Positions 1 through 16,848 of a stretch of DNA of 64,000 bases are shown here, in pieces. Position numbers and translations under genes: made by a program. Within the stretch, counting starts at the first letter, position 1; each line of letters opens with the position of its first letter. This DNA comes from Phallus indusiatus (Eukaryota > Basidiomycota > Agaricomycetes > Phallales > Phallaceae), in contig JAQFWX010000008.1 in the NCBI GenBank assembly GCA_027605045.1, positions 682,001 to 746,000 on the forward strand, read 5' to 3'. The notes beneath the pieces were generated by a model. That model saw only the letters and a program-made list of their open reading frames with translations. It ran no database searches and was not told the DNA's origin.

Positions 1-2645
1 GGCTATTCTTTTCGTAAGCTGTATACGACGTTGTGCGCGGAACGGGAGGTGATACAGCTGGTGCACTATTAGCTAACGAAGCGGTAGATGCGATGTCGAA
101 CAACGATCCATAGGTAGACTGCGATGGAGGCGGCGGTGAAGACGAATTGGCGGGTGGAATTGACGTTGGTGTACTATCGAATAGACCAAGGATATCGTCA
201 ATTGCACTCTTCTGCTTCGCGGCCGCAGAGACGACGGTGGTATTATTTCCACTTAATCCTAGCATCACGGAACCATTCTGTTCAGCAGATGGTGTAGCAT
301 CATCCAAGTCGATCATCTAAAGTGACGTCAAATGCCTATCGTCTCTAATGAAATTTGCAACTTACATCGCCATCCGTTCTGAGTGATCCAACTGGTTTGT
401 TTTCACTAACTGTGAAAAATGTCAATACAACTCTATGAATGAACATTCAATCGCTGACCAACGCCGATAACCGTCGCCTTAACTTCTGGTACTGGCATTT
501 GCTCTAGTACACCGACAAAGATCTCGCGTTGATTGAAAAGGCTAGCAAATTCGATCGCCCGTTGCTGAAGCTCGAGTTCCGGACTTGTTGAGAAACCTTC
601 AACAAGATTGAAAATACGATCTTTTTGAGCGGCCGAAATTCGCGGTCGACTCGATAGTTTAGTCGCCGACGTTACAACGAATTGACGAATCAAATGATTG
701 ACATAAGGTGATTGCAGCACATTTTCAAAAAGGTCCACGATATCGGAATCCCGGACCTGCAAACAAATGAAGTTCAACGAGCATAGTTCAAACTGATAAG
801 AGGACTGACCGGCTTAACATTGTCATCCTCTACTATACCTCTTTCCAACAATATTTCACTGTATTCGCCAATAATCCATACAGAGGCGAGTGTCAAAGAT
901 TCTTGTGAAACATCCGCTTGAAGAGCGGTAAATAATCTCGAAGCGGTGTACGCTTGTAGCTCTGGTGTGTGTGCAACCAAGCGTATAAAGGCTGATAGAA
1001 CTTCCTCTCGGACATAGTTTCCAGCCTACGGTAATTTAGTGTGTGTCTAGATACATATCCGAATGTAAGTCGTACCAATTTCAAAACACGTAGAACGGTA
1101 TCTATGTGCCACCGTTTATTTGGAGAGAAGCGTTCAGCCGCCTGACATATTTGGGTGGTCATGGTTAGCTTAAATTCGTTGTCCGCAACTTCCAAGAAAG
1201 CCAAAAGCTCTCGTATTAGGATCCTAACATTGGATTCGTTCACCAGAGCATACGACAGCTCGAGGGCACGTCGACGTATAGAGATATCGCCATCGCGGAG
1301 GCAGTCAAGGATCGTATTTCGATGACGCAGAACGGCGTTTGTATCGACACCCACAACTTTATTTAGCGTGTGAAGTGCGACGTATCTGTTTAAATCCATA
1401 AACTCAAAGGCCAGTCGTCCAATTGATACGTACCGAATATTGTTGTCTTTGTTGCTAAGAAATTTACCTAAAATATTGATGGCCATTACTCGTAACCCGC
1501 TGTCTGCTTCTATCTCCAGTACTGTTAACACTGTCTCATACAGAATCGAATTCCCGACGTTCTTTGTAGATTCTGTATTTGTGGCCACCTGTGCGAGAAT
1601 GTCGTTCATGGCTTCACTAGCTTTTTCATCCCCTTTTCCTAATAATCGTAGAAGCCGCAACACTTTCACTTGTAGAAACGGATCTGTGATACCCGAAACA
1701 TCGTGCTCCGGGCTGTAGCCAGTTGTGACAAGAGACTTCAGATGTCGCACAAGTAGAGAAACAGCCTAAAGAACAAATGTTTTGGCATATCATGAAAAAG
1801 AAAACAATAAAACATACTCCTCGGAACTCGGATAGACAACTGGGTTCTATTTGGCACATTTCTGTTATGAGTGTGATTCCTGATAATAGGACACCGTGAT
1901 TGCGATCTGAGAGAAGATTCTTTGCCTTCGGAGCAAAATGATCAATCAATTCCGGCACTTTACGCACTACCCGCAAAGCACATAATGCAGCCTATACGCG
2001 GTATATGAATGTGATCGAGCTTAGAGAAAATAGTGTACCTTCTTGCGAATATAACTGTTGCTCGAGCCCAATAGCTTTTCAATTTCATTGGATAAGTCAC
2101 GAGACATTTCTTCTGAGGCAATATTTGCGAAGGTACATAAGGCTAACCCAACGATATACATATTCGAGTGGTTCATATCACTGGAAAAGCTTAAGACTTG
2201 ACAAACTGGAGATTAACAAACTCACTTCTTCAAGGAATTCGTAACCAACGTCAGAACCTCTTGATCCTCATCTAATAATAACATTATGCCAACGTATCCA
2301 AGACGTTTGTCTGAGAATTTGGGACTGGCCACCAATTTAATACACTCCATTTGGCCGAAATGTGCGGGGTATCCTAGCATATGGATGTATAGTAGTTTGG
2401 CAACACTGTTGTATCGAGCAGATGAATCTTCATTTTTGAAAGCTGTACGAACATCAGCGGACTCTTTCTGTATAAGATTGCGCTCATCGGCCAGAGTCTA
2501 CACAAAAGCTACGGTGATCGCGATATACAAGAGGTCAACTGTGCATACCTTGCACGACCTGATGGCTTTAATTAATGCTACAGAAACATCAGTATCCGAT
2601 TGGATGTCAGACTCGAAACCCACCTTTTAAATTGTGGTAAACCAT
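1..2645 (-). CDS. APL4: AP-1 complex subunit gamma (gamma-adaptin), 3' end cut by window
   Basis: Large subunit of the AP-1 clathrin adaptor, which sorts cargo between trans-Golgi and endosomes. The ATG at 2645 opens [18 protein letters not shown], with introns after codons for NLK and SCK; the next exon reads [19 protein letters not shown], the classic adaptin N-terminal motif. The alpha-solenoid trunk is well preserved, e.g. [34 protein letters not shown] and [17 protein letters not shown] at about 1250-1700. From about 318 to the window edge lies the Ser/Pro-rich hinge ([14 protein letters not shown]), the usual clathrin-binding linker. The C-terminal ear domain must lie left of base 1. 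A gene for clathrin heavy chain, the coat that AP-1 recruits, is also in this window. Identity is certain at family level; gamma rather than another adaptin is supported by the trunk motifs and the hinge. Confidence 0.95.
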
Positions 2646-2803
2646 GATAAATCCAAAACACGAGCGTACCAACACCCGAGAGGCGTCACGCAAAAGGCTT
2701 GCTGACTAAACACCCGTCGTGCGCGAACGGCAAGCTATCAGAAAACAGCGGATTTGGATCTTTTCAGATAATCAAACTTATTAAATTAACATTTGGGAAA
2801 CAA

Positions 2804-5800
2804 CTAGGTAAAATACGATTCATCTAACAAAGCCCCCTCCTCTATTGAAGAAAACACCCAGTCTGTCATGATAACATATCGCCGCTTCGGCCTGAATACC
2901 AAATAGTCATTAGTCGCAATTTCAGACCAAACATCACAATAAACGTACTCAGATGTTTTGCGCATAAGCTGGATACGTCGACTGTCATCGCGCTTATCAT
3001 AAAGTACGTGCGTCAAAGATGGATCGGAAAGATTGACTATTTTGCCACCGTATTCGATAATTTTGTTCTTGACTGTCTCGAAGCTACACGAAGCCTTGTT
3101 AAGAATAGCAGTTCCACTTGAATCCAAGATTACTGACTTTTCTTCAATCTCGGTTCGCCAGTTGTAATTTTGATCTATCGGTAAACCGTTTTTGGAGGCG
3201 TTCTCAGACGTATCCAAATAAAAACGACTGTTTTTTATCAGCTGCATGATAACACGTTGAATTGACAATCACGCACAGATGTCGGAATATAGCATCTGGA
3301 TTGTATTCTGCGGCAGCGTTATCGCCCTCGTTATCCTTTGTATCGTCATCTAAGCCTGGGAGCGGCTCCTTTTGCGAGCTCAGTATCATTATCGTGTCCT
3401 CAGATTCGTGACTAACTGACTTTGGCATGTTGAACAGGTTCAGATGTCTCTTCCGGAAGTGCTTCTATATCCGTCATATCGGTATCTGCTAAAGTGCTCG
3501 CATTTTCAGAATCATTGTCAGTTTCTTCATCTGGTTGGACATTCGTGTCCGCGTCGAGATTTTCCCCAGTTTCCTCGGCTGCGACATTTTTTTGACTAAA
3601 CCAATTTTCAGACTCCTCGTCGACCGGTGCATCATGCGGAGGTGTTTTCTCGGGCGATGAAACTTGGGGGCTAGACGTATCCTCATAATCCTCATCCATT
3701 TGACGAGTGTCGGTTGCATAAAAGAAATAGCTATGAAACTAATTCCTATCAATTCACAAAATTACGAAGAAACGCTTACTGTTTACCCATTGGAACTAGA
3801 CTCTGTCTGCTTATACAGTCTTTAATCCATTTTGAACGGACGATGTCAATTTCCCCTCTTTCAATAATATTGGAGATGAAAGGTACTTGAAGAGCAGACT
3901 GGGATTATAAAAGATTCTAGTGGACTTCAACGAAAACTCACTCTCTAATTCGCCATCATATACCACCATCGTAACATCCGGTCGAACCATCTGTGCGAAG
4001 TCTCCACCATGTTTGTAAATCCTAAAGCAATTAGAAATGTATTTTATAGTAACTCTCCAGTTACACACACATAGTTTCTATATCGTTTTTATCTTGTTTC
4101 GCCGTAGAAGACTGCGGGTCTGGGGTGACTTCTGTGATACGCTTCGTTTTTAAATTTCATCTCTCTTAAAAATTCAAACACTCACGAAATTTCATGCCGT
4201 CAAATAAATTAGATTCGACCTGCACATCTTTGACATTCGCTCCTTGAAATTGAGGTACCATTACAGACTATGAAGTAAGAAATTAGCTCGGAACTAGCAA
4301 TCAAAAAATGCTTCCCACCTTCTTGACATTCGTCTTACGACGTTTCTTTCCATCTCTACATAATAAAATTCACGTTTTCTGTTGAAAACATCGTCGCTCT
4401 GATTCAAAACTCACTCTTGATCTTCATATCTACGTTTCTTCCCGTCACGAATGCTCCCGAATAGAGCTGAGAAATGTTAACAAACTCCCACAAGACTTTT
4501 TCAATGCTTTAAATTACCTGTAGCCGTCAAACAATCTTCAATCCCTAGATCATCTCGGATAGCCAACGCGCGAGGAAACCGCATCGTCAAGTTGAGGTGA
4601 TATAAATCTATGTCATCCTCCATCTTCGTCATTCATATTGTTGGTGGTTAGACGAAACATACCGGAAGATACGATTTCAGCTGCCTTGACTTTGACGATA
4701 AACGAGCTAAAAGAAACGGCGAATGGCTCAACAGAAAAAAAAAACTATTCCTGAAAAATCGAACTCACTCCTCCGGCTCCAAGTATACATCGCCCTTATC
4801 CTCGATACCTTTAGGTGCAGTTTGAAAAAAGGATGGAGGATCATCCTTATTCCACGGTTTCCAAGGTTTAGCGCGAATCCAGACATAATCGGCGAATGTC
4901 AAACCAGATCCTATACGAACAAACGAGCTATAACTACCGAAATTTTAAACACAGTATCGTTCAGTCATAATAATTACTGTCTTACCGAGGTTCATCGGCG
5001 TCCAACCCCGCATCGCTGCGATCGTCGCGCACAGCACAGACCAAAGTGGACACTCCACCACCGCGTTTACCAGATCCGTAATTACCAGCTAAAAGGTGGT
5101 TATGTTTCTTGAATGAAAGGTGTCATAAATGGCATTACCCACGACAAGTACATCCACTGTTTCTCCCATATTGTCCTTGAGAAAGGGACGTCAACATACG
5201 CGGTTCAAAATTTAAAATCCAAAATTCAACACACCATGTATTCGGGTTTCACCTGAAAATTGCTTGAAAACAAAGGCTTAAAAACATAAGGGAAAGCTTA
5301 CTTTAATAAAATCCACATTTCTTCCGTTCAAAGTATACTTGCTCGCCAAGTTTTTCAAAATCAGACCCTCACCACTAGGACGAGTAAAAAAACCAAAAAA
5401 AATATGAGTAAATTTTCTATTTGAGCCCACCGATCTTCAATTATTTTATTCATATGCACGCGGACATCTTTTGCAGTTTTTCCTTCAAATTCTTCAACAT
5501 ATTCCATTCGACCAGGAACTTGAGAAACATAAGCCCGCATGTTTTTTTTTCGAGTACTCAATTTTTTATCAATGAGTGACATCCCGTTCAGGTATAAAAG
5601 GTCGAAAATTTTGACTACGCAATTGGTACTGAGGCGTTTGTATAAATTTGAGGACAAACTCACAGCATGGTCGAGGTCGATTTTCTTTGTGCGATTTATC
5701 CAAAGCAGCTGTCTTGAGTGTCCCAAAGGGAAGATGTTTTTCTGTCACTGGATCCCAAACAAGCATTTCACCGTCGAGAATAAGGCTGGGGAGTATAGTA

Positions 5801-7164
5801 TGAGAACGCCATTCAATCACTTTCGGGTTGAATGCTTGATGGGCCAAACCTTGTTACTCGTGAATCAAAGGCCGAATCAATGTAAGGTGTCAAGCTGCCA
5901 TCACCAACAGTTTTCCCGTAAAGGTAAGTATAATCCTTTCCTTTCCTGCTTTCAAATGAGACGGGCATATCGAAGCTTGTGAACGAAATAACCTTGAACA
6001 ATAGAAATATTCATTGCCTTGTTTGTGAAGTTGTATACGTTCACCATCAAGCTTTTCTTCCAACAGAAACTTGGCTCCTCCGAATAATTTAACAGTATCC
6101 TCAATCCGCTTGGTTGGACGTTTACATAGCATTGGAGCGAACGCATGAAACAGTTTTACGGTCTTGTCATCATCATTCAAACGTTTTGCTGGATCCGAAA
6201 GATCGTATGCAACTCGTTTCAAATCCGAGCAGGTGTTAAATAAGGGAATGGCATCTTCATGAAATACAGAGAGAACGGTGGTTTCTTTGACCAAAATGTT
6301 GAGATCTGATAAAGTGTTACTTTACTGGAGGAAATAAAATCCAAGCAGAGCAATGTCAAAGTACCTTTCAAAATAATACGGACGATCCACTTTTGCTCTG
6401 CCGGAGTGCAATTATTATAGATTATAGTCATTACTCGAACCTGTTGTTCGCTACAGCGTATTAACACGACACATTCAAATATTTGATTATGGTCTTACAG
6501 TTTGCCCCCGGCCTTTGATAGTTCGTCCAGTAATCTATTGATACGCTCTACATTCAACGAGCCTTCCATGACATTTGAACGTTTCGAAATAACATCGGTG
6601 AGCACCATAGGAAAGTCTCCCACAGCTCTCTGAGATATCATGAATCTCCAAAAGTAGAATTCATTCAGAAAATAACGCACTTCTTTCTCTGTGGGTCTCT
6701 TCCAATTCATTAGACGAACTGCATCACTATCTTTGACGTTCAAAGGAATCAAACGAATATAGATCTTGGCCAGAATCTTCTCTTTGATATTATAAACAGC
6801 ACGTTCGCGGTCTCTCTAAAAAACCAGTCATGTATATCCTAAAGCCAGTCTTTCCGGCCGACAAACCTGTGGCAGTAGTAACCTAAGCACAGGATACAGA
6901 TCGCTACCAACTTCTTCTCTCCATTTCTGGGCAGCTTCAACAAACTCTCATAAGCATATCCGTTATGCAAGTGCTCACCCTAAACCAATTCGCAAGGAGT
7001 TTTCTCCGTAGATCATGCTTATTCTCATTACTCAGTCTCTCGTATAAACCTGTCAAGACGCTGAAAGGCGGCGACTTTCCCTTGTTTACGGGGATGTTGG
7101 TGTAGACTTCTTCGTGTTCAACCACATCGGGAACGACTGAAGGCGGGGAAGACGGCGCGTCCAT
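2804..7164 (-). CDS. LIG4: DNA ligase IV (non-homologous end joining)
   Basis: ATP-dependent ligase that seals double-strand breaks with XRCC4/Lif1. The start is ATG at 7164 (MDAPSSPPSVVPDVVEHEE) and the stop is TAG at 2804-2806. The order is: N-terminal DNA-binding domain (PPFSVLTGLYERLSNENK, then EQKWIVRIILK), nucleotidyltransferase domain with motif I EEKLDGERIQLHK (catalytic Lys codon 6052-6054), motif LILDGEMLVWD, motif DRGEGLILKN near 5370-5430, the OB fold, then the ligase IV signature NVKDVQVESNLFDGMKF near 4200-4250. Two BRCT repeats end the protein (first around 3790-4070; second ends WVFSSIEEGALLDESYF). A long acidic linker (about 3410-3700) separates the BRCTs, where XRCC4 binds in known ligases IV. 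At least a dozen short introns interrupt the gene. The BRCT tail and signature exclude ligases I and III. Confidence 0.95.
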
Positions 7165-7396
7165 TTTAAATTTTGCAAGAGTTATAACAATGTGGACGGA
7201 CGCGTACCGACAAAAGCAGTGACGCGAAGGTGACGCTCGTCGCTGACCGGCTCAATGCAAAGTCACGTGTTTTACCGATGTATGCTTAAAAGTTAACAAT
7301 GAACATTGAACCTAATGCGTGTTCTGTAGGTGATATACATGTTCTAACGACCAAATAAACGATACTCTAAGGAATTACACGAATGCTAAGTAAGTG

Positions 7397-8992
7397 CTAA
7401 TGGCTCTCTGATGGGCTAGCAGAAAGGATCTTCGAAATCGTCTTGGCTAGCTCTGACGGTGCTTGACTTAACGCGGTGTCACGGAACCAAGGTTTCGACA
7501 TATAATTTCGTATTCTGCAAAACATTTAGAACCACATTTCCACACAACATGAACCAGAAGGAAAAAAAACTAACCCATCTGGTAGTAGAACAACAGCGTT
7601 GGCGCCTTCCACACCGCCTACTGCGTCCCACCCTTCGCCTTTCAACCATCTCAACGCTCCTGCCAAAACACTTCCACTACTCCCTCCAACCAGCAAACCC
7701 TCCGTCCGTATTAGTTTATGTGTGGCCGAAAAAGCTTCCTCGTCACTTGTTTTCAGCCAAACATCGACCTCTGCCCGGGAAAGTACGTCTGGAACGAAGT
7801 CATACCTATTATTACGATCAACACACACACAAATACGCCCTTCGGTAGCTAATACATACCCAATACCTTCTATCACATATGGCGAATCCTTTCTATCTTC
7901 GTTCAACACCTCAGGAACTGCTAAAATGCTACCAAACTGTCATGGCATGATTAACCGAGATCTCTAGAGAATGTTCATAGCATGCTTACTGGGTCAATGC
8001 CGACAATTTTCGCATTTTTATTATGTGTTTTCTTTATAGCACGAGCAACGCCGGTGATTGTACCTCCTGTTCCAGCGCCAGCAAAGAAAGCGTCAACCTT
8101 TCCTGAGGAAGTATATGAAGAAGACCGTGACGGTGTGGTTATCGCGGTAATGATTTCGGGACCTGTGGTGAGTTCGTGAGCAAGTGGATTGTTGATATTC
8201 CGATCTGTAGTTTACAAAATAAGTATACACATATGAAATTGTGAGAACGAAGAAGAAATTACATTGGTCAAGTATAACTGCATTAGGGATGGTCTTCTGT
8301 AGACGACGAGCCACACCTGATAAAGGGCTGCTATCAATATTTGGAGATCAAAATTGAATTGGGTCGCACCGATATTGCTGATTTCTGATTCGGAAGGAGC
8401 GCTTGGTGTCCGGACAACTTCTGCTCCTAAGGCACGCAGGAGGGTTTCTTTCTCCTGAAAGAAGACATCAAAATGCTGATAACAGAATAGACTAATAGTC
8501 ATACCAAAGACATCTTGTCAGGTAGTGTAATTATAAGAGGATATCCCTACAGAAGCCTGAGTTAATGTTCCTTGTCGAAGGTGTGAAATACCAACCTTGA
8601 TAGCGCAAGCAAGTGCCAAACCGATCCCTTCATGATAACCATGTATGTCAGACAGTGAAATACGTGTGCATAAAAGAGGAACACTTGCCAGTGTTGCCAC
8701 TGGTAGGCTCGATGACGACACTCTTCCCGGGTACCAAAACACCTTCCTTCTCGGCCTCTAGCACCATACGCTTTGCAACCCGATCCTTGACAGAACCTCC
8801 AAGAGAAAATAATTCAACTTTAGCCACTAAATTGAGAGTCTTCCGTTAATACCATGCCGAGACAAAAGTGCGTAGGCAGTACGGACATAGATTGCACTTC
8901 AACCCCTCCTCTCTCGCAATCTTGTTTAATCGGACAAGTGGTGTACCTCCTATGGTATCAAGAACGTCGTCGACAATCATGGAGTGAGCCAT
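7397..8992 (-). CDS. CYS4: Cystathionine beta-synthase, catalytic core only
   Basis: PLP enzyme condensing serine and homocysteine to cystathionine, the first step of reverse transsulfuration. The ATG at 8992 gives [20 protein letters not shown]; an in-frame upstream GTG at 9043 is not used here. The PLP lysine is in GGSVKDR (codon 8786-8788) and the phosphate loop is TSGNTG; the latter is split by a GC-AG intron (donor GCAAGT at 8688-8683, acceptor at 8629-8628). Later motifs are [16 protein letters not shown] TGTITGVAR near 8060, [33 protein letters not shown] and NYMSKPWF. The protein ends about 30 residues later ([11 protein letters not shown] 7397-7399), so the C-terminal pair of regulatory CBS repeats of the yeast and human enzymes is absent. 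Cysteine synthase is less likely given the EGIGYxxxPxVLxR and RNYMSKPW signatures. Confidence 0.9.
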
Positions 8993-9287
8993 ATGAGAAA
9001 CAGAGATGCTGGTAATCTCAGAAAGCGAGTGGTGGCAAGTCACAAGTAGTGGACCGGATCTTATATGCTAATGGCAATGCATACTGGCTTGGTACTCCGC
9101 TGTGGTAAGCAACATCGGATTAATTTGCATCCTTAGCGAATCCTTATCAAGCTCGGATTATTATTGAATACCTCCTGACGGTACTCGGATTCAAGCTCAA
9201 CTCAAATTGCATAGGTGTTAGTTTCATAGCTAATACATACACATTCATACTAATACATGACTAATTGCTTGCAATTATCTTTGTATA

Positions 9288-9999
9288 TCAATGGCCGAAA
9301 ATATCCAAACTCAGAGGCAATTTCTCCCCCATCCAGGTCGCCAGGGTTGTGTGATCTTCCAAAGCTTTCCCAGTGTTTGGATGTATCAGGACACTGTCAA
9401 ATCTCGTTCGGATGCTAACTTCGGGACAAGGCGTATGATCAACTCACGAACAAGGTCCACGGTTCACTGCGAGAAAACTGAAAAAAGCTCCAGTCTGATG
9501 TGGGTCAAAGACGTTGACCTCAAACATTGCAGTCGAGTGGGGACCTATGCACAAACGCTTGTAATAAGAACACGAAGTCGGCAAACGAAGTGTACTCTAC
9601 AGACCGACTGGTTTGTCCCATAGGCGATAGACACGAAGCTGAATACGAACATATTAATGAGCGAGAGAAAGTATACTAAGGACAATTCTTACTTCTGGAA
9701 ACTCTCGGCGTACACGCTCATGTAGTGCTTTCGCGTACTCCATCTCACTGCTGATATGAGGGCGGTAATAAACTGTTTACAGAGTGCATTTATTAGTCTG
9801 CGAGCAAGCTTGAATTTGAAACTTGAATACACTCACTATGAAAATCGAATCCGTTCTTGTTCTTTATGAAAGGTTCTGGGAATGCATCGTAGCATGCAGA
9901 CAACGGTCCAGGAATGTTGACTAAAGATTTGCCATCAGCACTATAGCCTTCAGGCAACGGAGGAGCATCTTCGTATCCTTGTAGAAGAGAGGTAGACAT
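9288..9999 (-). CDS. DOPA 4,5-dioxygenase family protein
   Basis: Small extradiol ring-cleaving dioxygenase-like protein of about 160 residues, made from five exons. ATG is at 9999 (MSTSLLQGYEDAPPLPEGY); the ORF extends upstream only to a TTG. Exon joins give FDFHIYYRPHISSEMEYAKA, then LRVYRLWDKPVGPHSTAMFE, VNVFDPHQTGAFFSFLAVNR, GPCSVLIHPNTGKALEDHTT and a TGA at 9288-9290. The three conserved histidine motifs (FHIYY, GPH, IHPNTG) that bind metal in this family are all present. Amanita muscaria DodA of this family makes betalamic-type pigments from DOPA, but many fungi carry family members with no known pigment role, so the substrate here is unknown. It lies tail-to-head upstream of cystathionine beta-synthase on the same strand. 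Confidence 0.85.
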
Positions 10000-10354
10000 T
10001 GGCAATTGCTGGGGTTGATGATTTCGCTACACTCGACCTAGTGAATAAATATAGGCACATTTGGGAAAATTTCGTCCGTGTATGGATTTCGAGCTGAGTA
10101 AGATTCGCAGCTAGTTAGTCACTTCAAACTCCAGGATGACTAAATTTGTCGCCTTCATTAGCCAATCCGAAGGGGGCGCTTGGGTCTGTTGATTTTGACC
10201 TGCTTACCGGGCCAACATTAGAAAGGTAATTCATAAGGTCAACTGATGCTGACTAGGATGTCTGGTTCGATTGGGTTGTTATTTACATGCAATAGTAGTG
10301 CCCATGTGCGTAAAAGCAATCTTCATAATTTATTTATGTAAGAAAGAGGAGTAA
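10000..10354 (-). other. Intergenic, 355 bp
   Basis: Lies between the start of the DOPA-dioxygenase-like gene and the stop of CCZ1. It should hold the promoter of the former and the 3' untranslated region of the latter. I see no convincing coding exon or RNA gene. Confidence 0.5.
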
Positions 10355-12490
10355 TTAACGTTTACTGAAATGTCGAATGACGCTCTCTATCTCATTATTG
10401 GCCCCAATCAAAGATGCTTCCTTTATATTTACAGCGAAATTGGCCTCCGTGCATGTACGATTTGATGAGCTTAAATTGGGGTACCGCCTCGAAACGAACC
10501 ATGCCTTCGGTGTTTGAGGCCGAGAAAATATTTCTTGGACGTCATCGTCGCTGAAGAGAAAATCAACACGCGAACACGACAGGAATCTGAAATCAAAAGC
10601 TGACTCACTCTTGTATTAGCTTATTATTTTCATTCAAATACATAACACCCTCTTTCGCAATAACACCATCCGCATAGGTAAGATTAGGTTGAAAGCGTAA
10701 AATATAATCCGATCGTCTAGGTTTAACAGTGCTCCTAAAAATGGGTAATCAGCGTAAGAAATTTTTGTAGGGCTCCTCGAAATCGTACGTAGATGTATTT
10801 TGTTCTAGTGTGTCTCGGGCCTTTCTAAGAAATCGCATCGTATTGAAGAGCAGTCGATCTAAAAATTCAGGGTTCTCCTCTTGTGACCAAGACACGTCGA
10901 CGACAAGAGCGAATATTGAATGTAATGCCTTCCAAAACCAATTTCAACTTCAACAACTGAGCAGTGAAGGTGACTAGACTCACAGAGATGTAGAGCAACT
11001 GACGCGGCTGGGGATCAAGAATATTCGGGCCAGGTACAAATATGGATTTCGAAATAAATTTTGCCGCAGGACCAGAAAATACATGGGGCAAGTTTGGGGA
11101 GTCTGAGCCTTCCGATACTAAAGGTATGTAGGCATCTTCCATAGTCGGCACGGGGTGATCATTAGTAGTAGCCATGGCATCCTCTAATGCTGATTGATCA
11201 AGCTGGACTGGGGAAGTGACCTTATGGTCGGGAGCGGCACCGGAATTGGGTAGTGTTTCACCTTTTGCCTGGTCGGTGGTGGTGCTTGTACCAGGCGCAG
11301 CGACGACATCTGATGGTACACCTTGCGAATTCTCTACAGCCACTGTCCCTCCAAATGTTAGACTTCCTGGCCACGACCACTTCTTTATATTCATGACACT
11401 TCCTATCCCAGGTCCAAAGAAACTAGAGCTCGTGGCTGGCTTATCATCATGGTTGCCATCTCCCGATGATCCATTCTCTGGCTTCTGTGATCCCTGTCGA
11501 GCATTGACCGTCGTCTCGGCATCAGCTGTGCGAGAAACTGACCATAGAAACCTTAATAGAGACGAAGGGTACTCGTATTCTTCCGAAAAGGTAACAAAAT
11601 GCGACGATGTAAGTAGTATAGGTAACGAATCCGATGGTAAAGTCTTGGCAAAATCTGATACTATGGGTTGCAAAAGTAGATCTGATGAGTGTACATGTGG
11701 ACCTGGGTGACGATGTAAGCATTGCTATTGCAAACCACAGGGAAAATGAAACCTGATTGATGATACATATTGTCCGACGAGTCGAAATCTAATTGCCACG
11801 ACCAGGGAGTAAAGAAACGCTCTAGCTGGCGTTGTAATTGCCCAGCAGACAAATTGGATGAGAAAGTGCCATGGAAAAGCTATATTTCGATTTGTAACTG
11901 ATCGAAGCCGGTTCTTAAGATCAATTAACTTACTTTAAACTCTTCATATCCTTGAAGGAGATAATCACGCAATAACGCGTCCGGGACGGACTCTTGGTGA
12001 TAGTAATTAGTCGTTAAGACGGGTTTATTCGCCTCTTTCGATTTCTTGCTGGATTTCGGAGTTTTTGCAAGATTCACGCACTGCAAGATGTTCATCATGG
12101 TTTAACGTCTGACCATGCAAGATGACTGTTGTCCTTACAATATGCATCCAGAAATTAGGCTCGGGAGAGATAGATACCATGCGTTTGCTTTGAGTATGAA
12201 TATTGTCCACGTCATGAGCAGAAGTGAATAATCTACGACCAGTCAGACAAACGGCTCGAATTGCATGATCATATCAGAATATACCCAGAGAAGTTGATAA
12301 TTGCTTTGGCCAATCCTGCTTGTCTGAGCATTGTATCTTTAGAAGTTACTTGATCTTGAGATGTATAGAATAAGATATGGGACTCTTCGCGAGCATCTTC
12401 ATCGCTTTCTCTTTCAGTATTAGGTTCAGGAGAGATGGTCGGATTATATATAAGAAAATAAGCAAGACTGGGAGGTAATCTGGTGCTCAT
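10355..12490 (-). CDS. CCZ1: Vacuolar fusion protein CCZ1 homologue
   Basis: Subunit of the Mon1-Ccz1 exchange factor that activates Rab7/Ypt7 on late endosomes and vacuoles. The start at 12490 reads MSTRLPPSLAYFLIYNPTIS, and the first longin domain continues with HILFYTSQ, TSKDTMLRQAGLAKAIINFS and, after an intron, QSKRMVSISPEPNFWMHIVR. A middle exon has NLSAGQLQRQLERFFTPWSW, also typical of Ccz1. A Ser/Gly/Thr-rich, probably disordered insert lies at about 11160-11560. Near the end is YADGVIAKEGVMYLNENNKL, and the last exon runs to RHFSKR with TAA at 10355-10357. Homologues are poorly conserved overall, so the assignment rests mainly on the N-terminal longin domain and the overall layout. 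Confidence 0.85.
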
Positions 12491-12675
12491 CGACTAAAAG
12501 GAGCGCTGGCAATCATGAGGTCAACTGGGAGGGTGAGGCGACCCATAGCCACCCACAAATGAAGGCCTTAAATTAGGTGTTGCTGTATTATATTTTTATG
12601 TACAATGATTTTTAAAGCCAAAGAATGCAACAAAGAAAAATAAAATAGCATGAACACACAACTATCACAAAGTCC

Positions 12676-16848
<4,173 letters not shown>

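Noticed and set aside
9041..9043. Upstream start for cystathionine beta-synthase
   Set aside because: The codon is GTG; the ATG at 8992 directly precedes the conserved [17 protein letters not shown] region.
10003..10005. Upstream start for the DOPA-dioxygenase-like gene
   Set aside because: The codon is TTG; the first in-frame ATG is at 9999.
11216..11710. Plus-strand 164-codon ORF
   Set aside because: Antisense to a long CCZ1 exon; no homology to anything known and no splice context.
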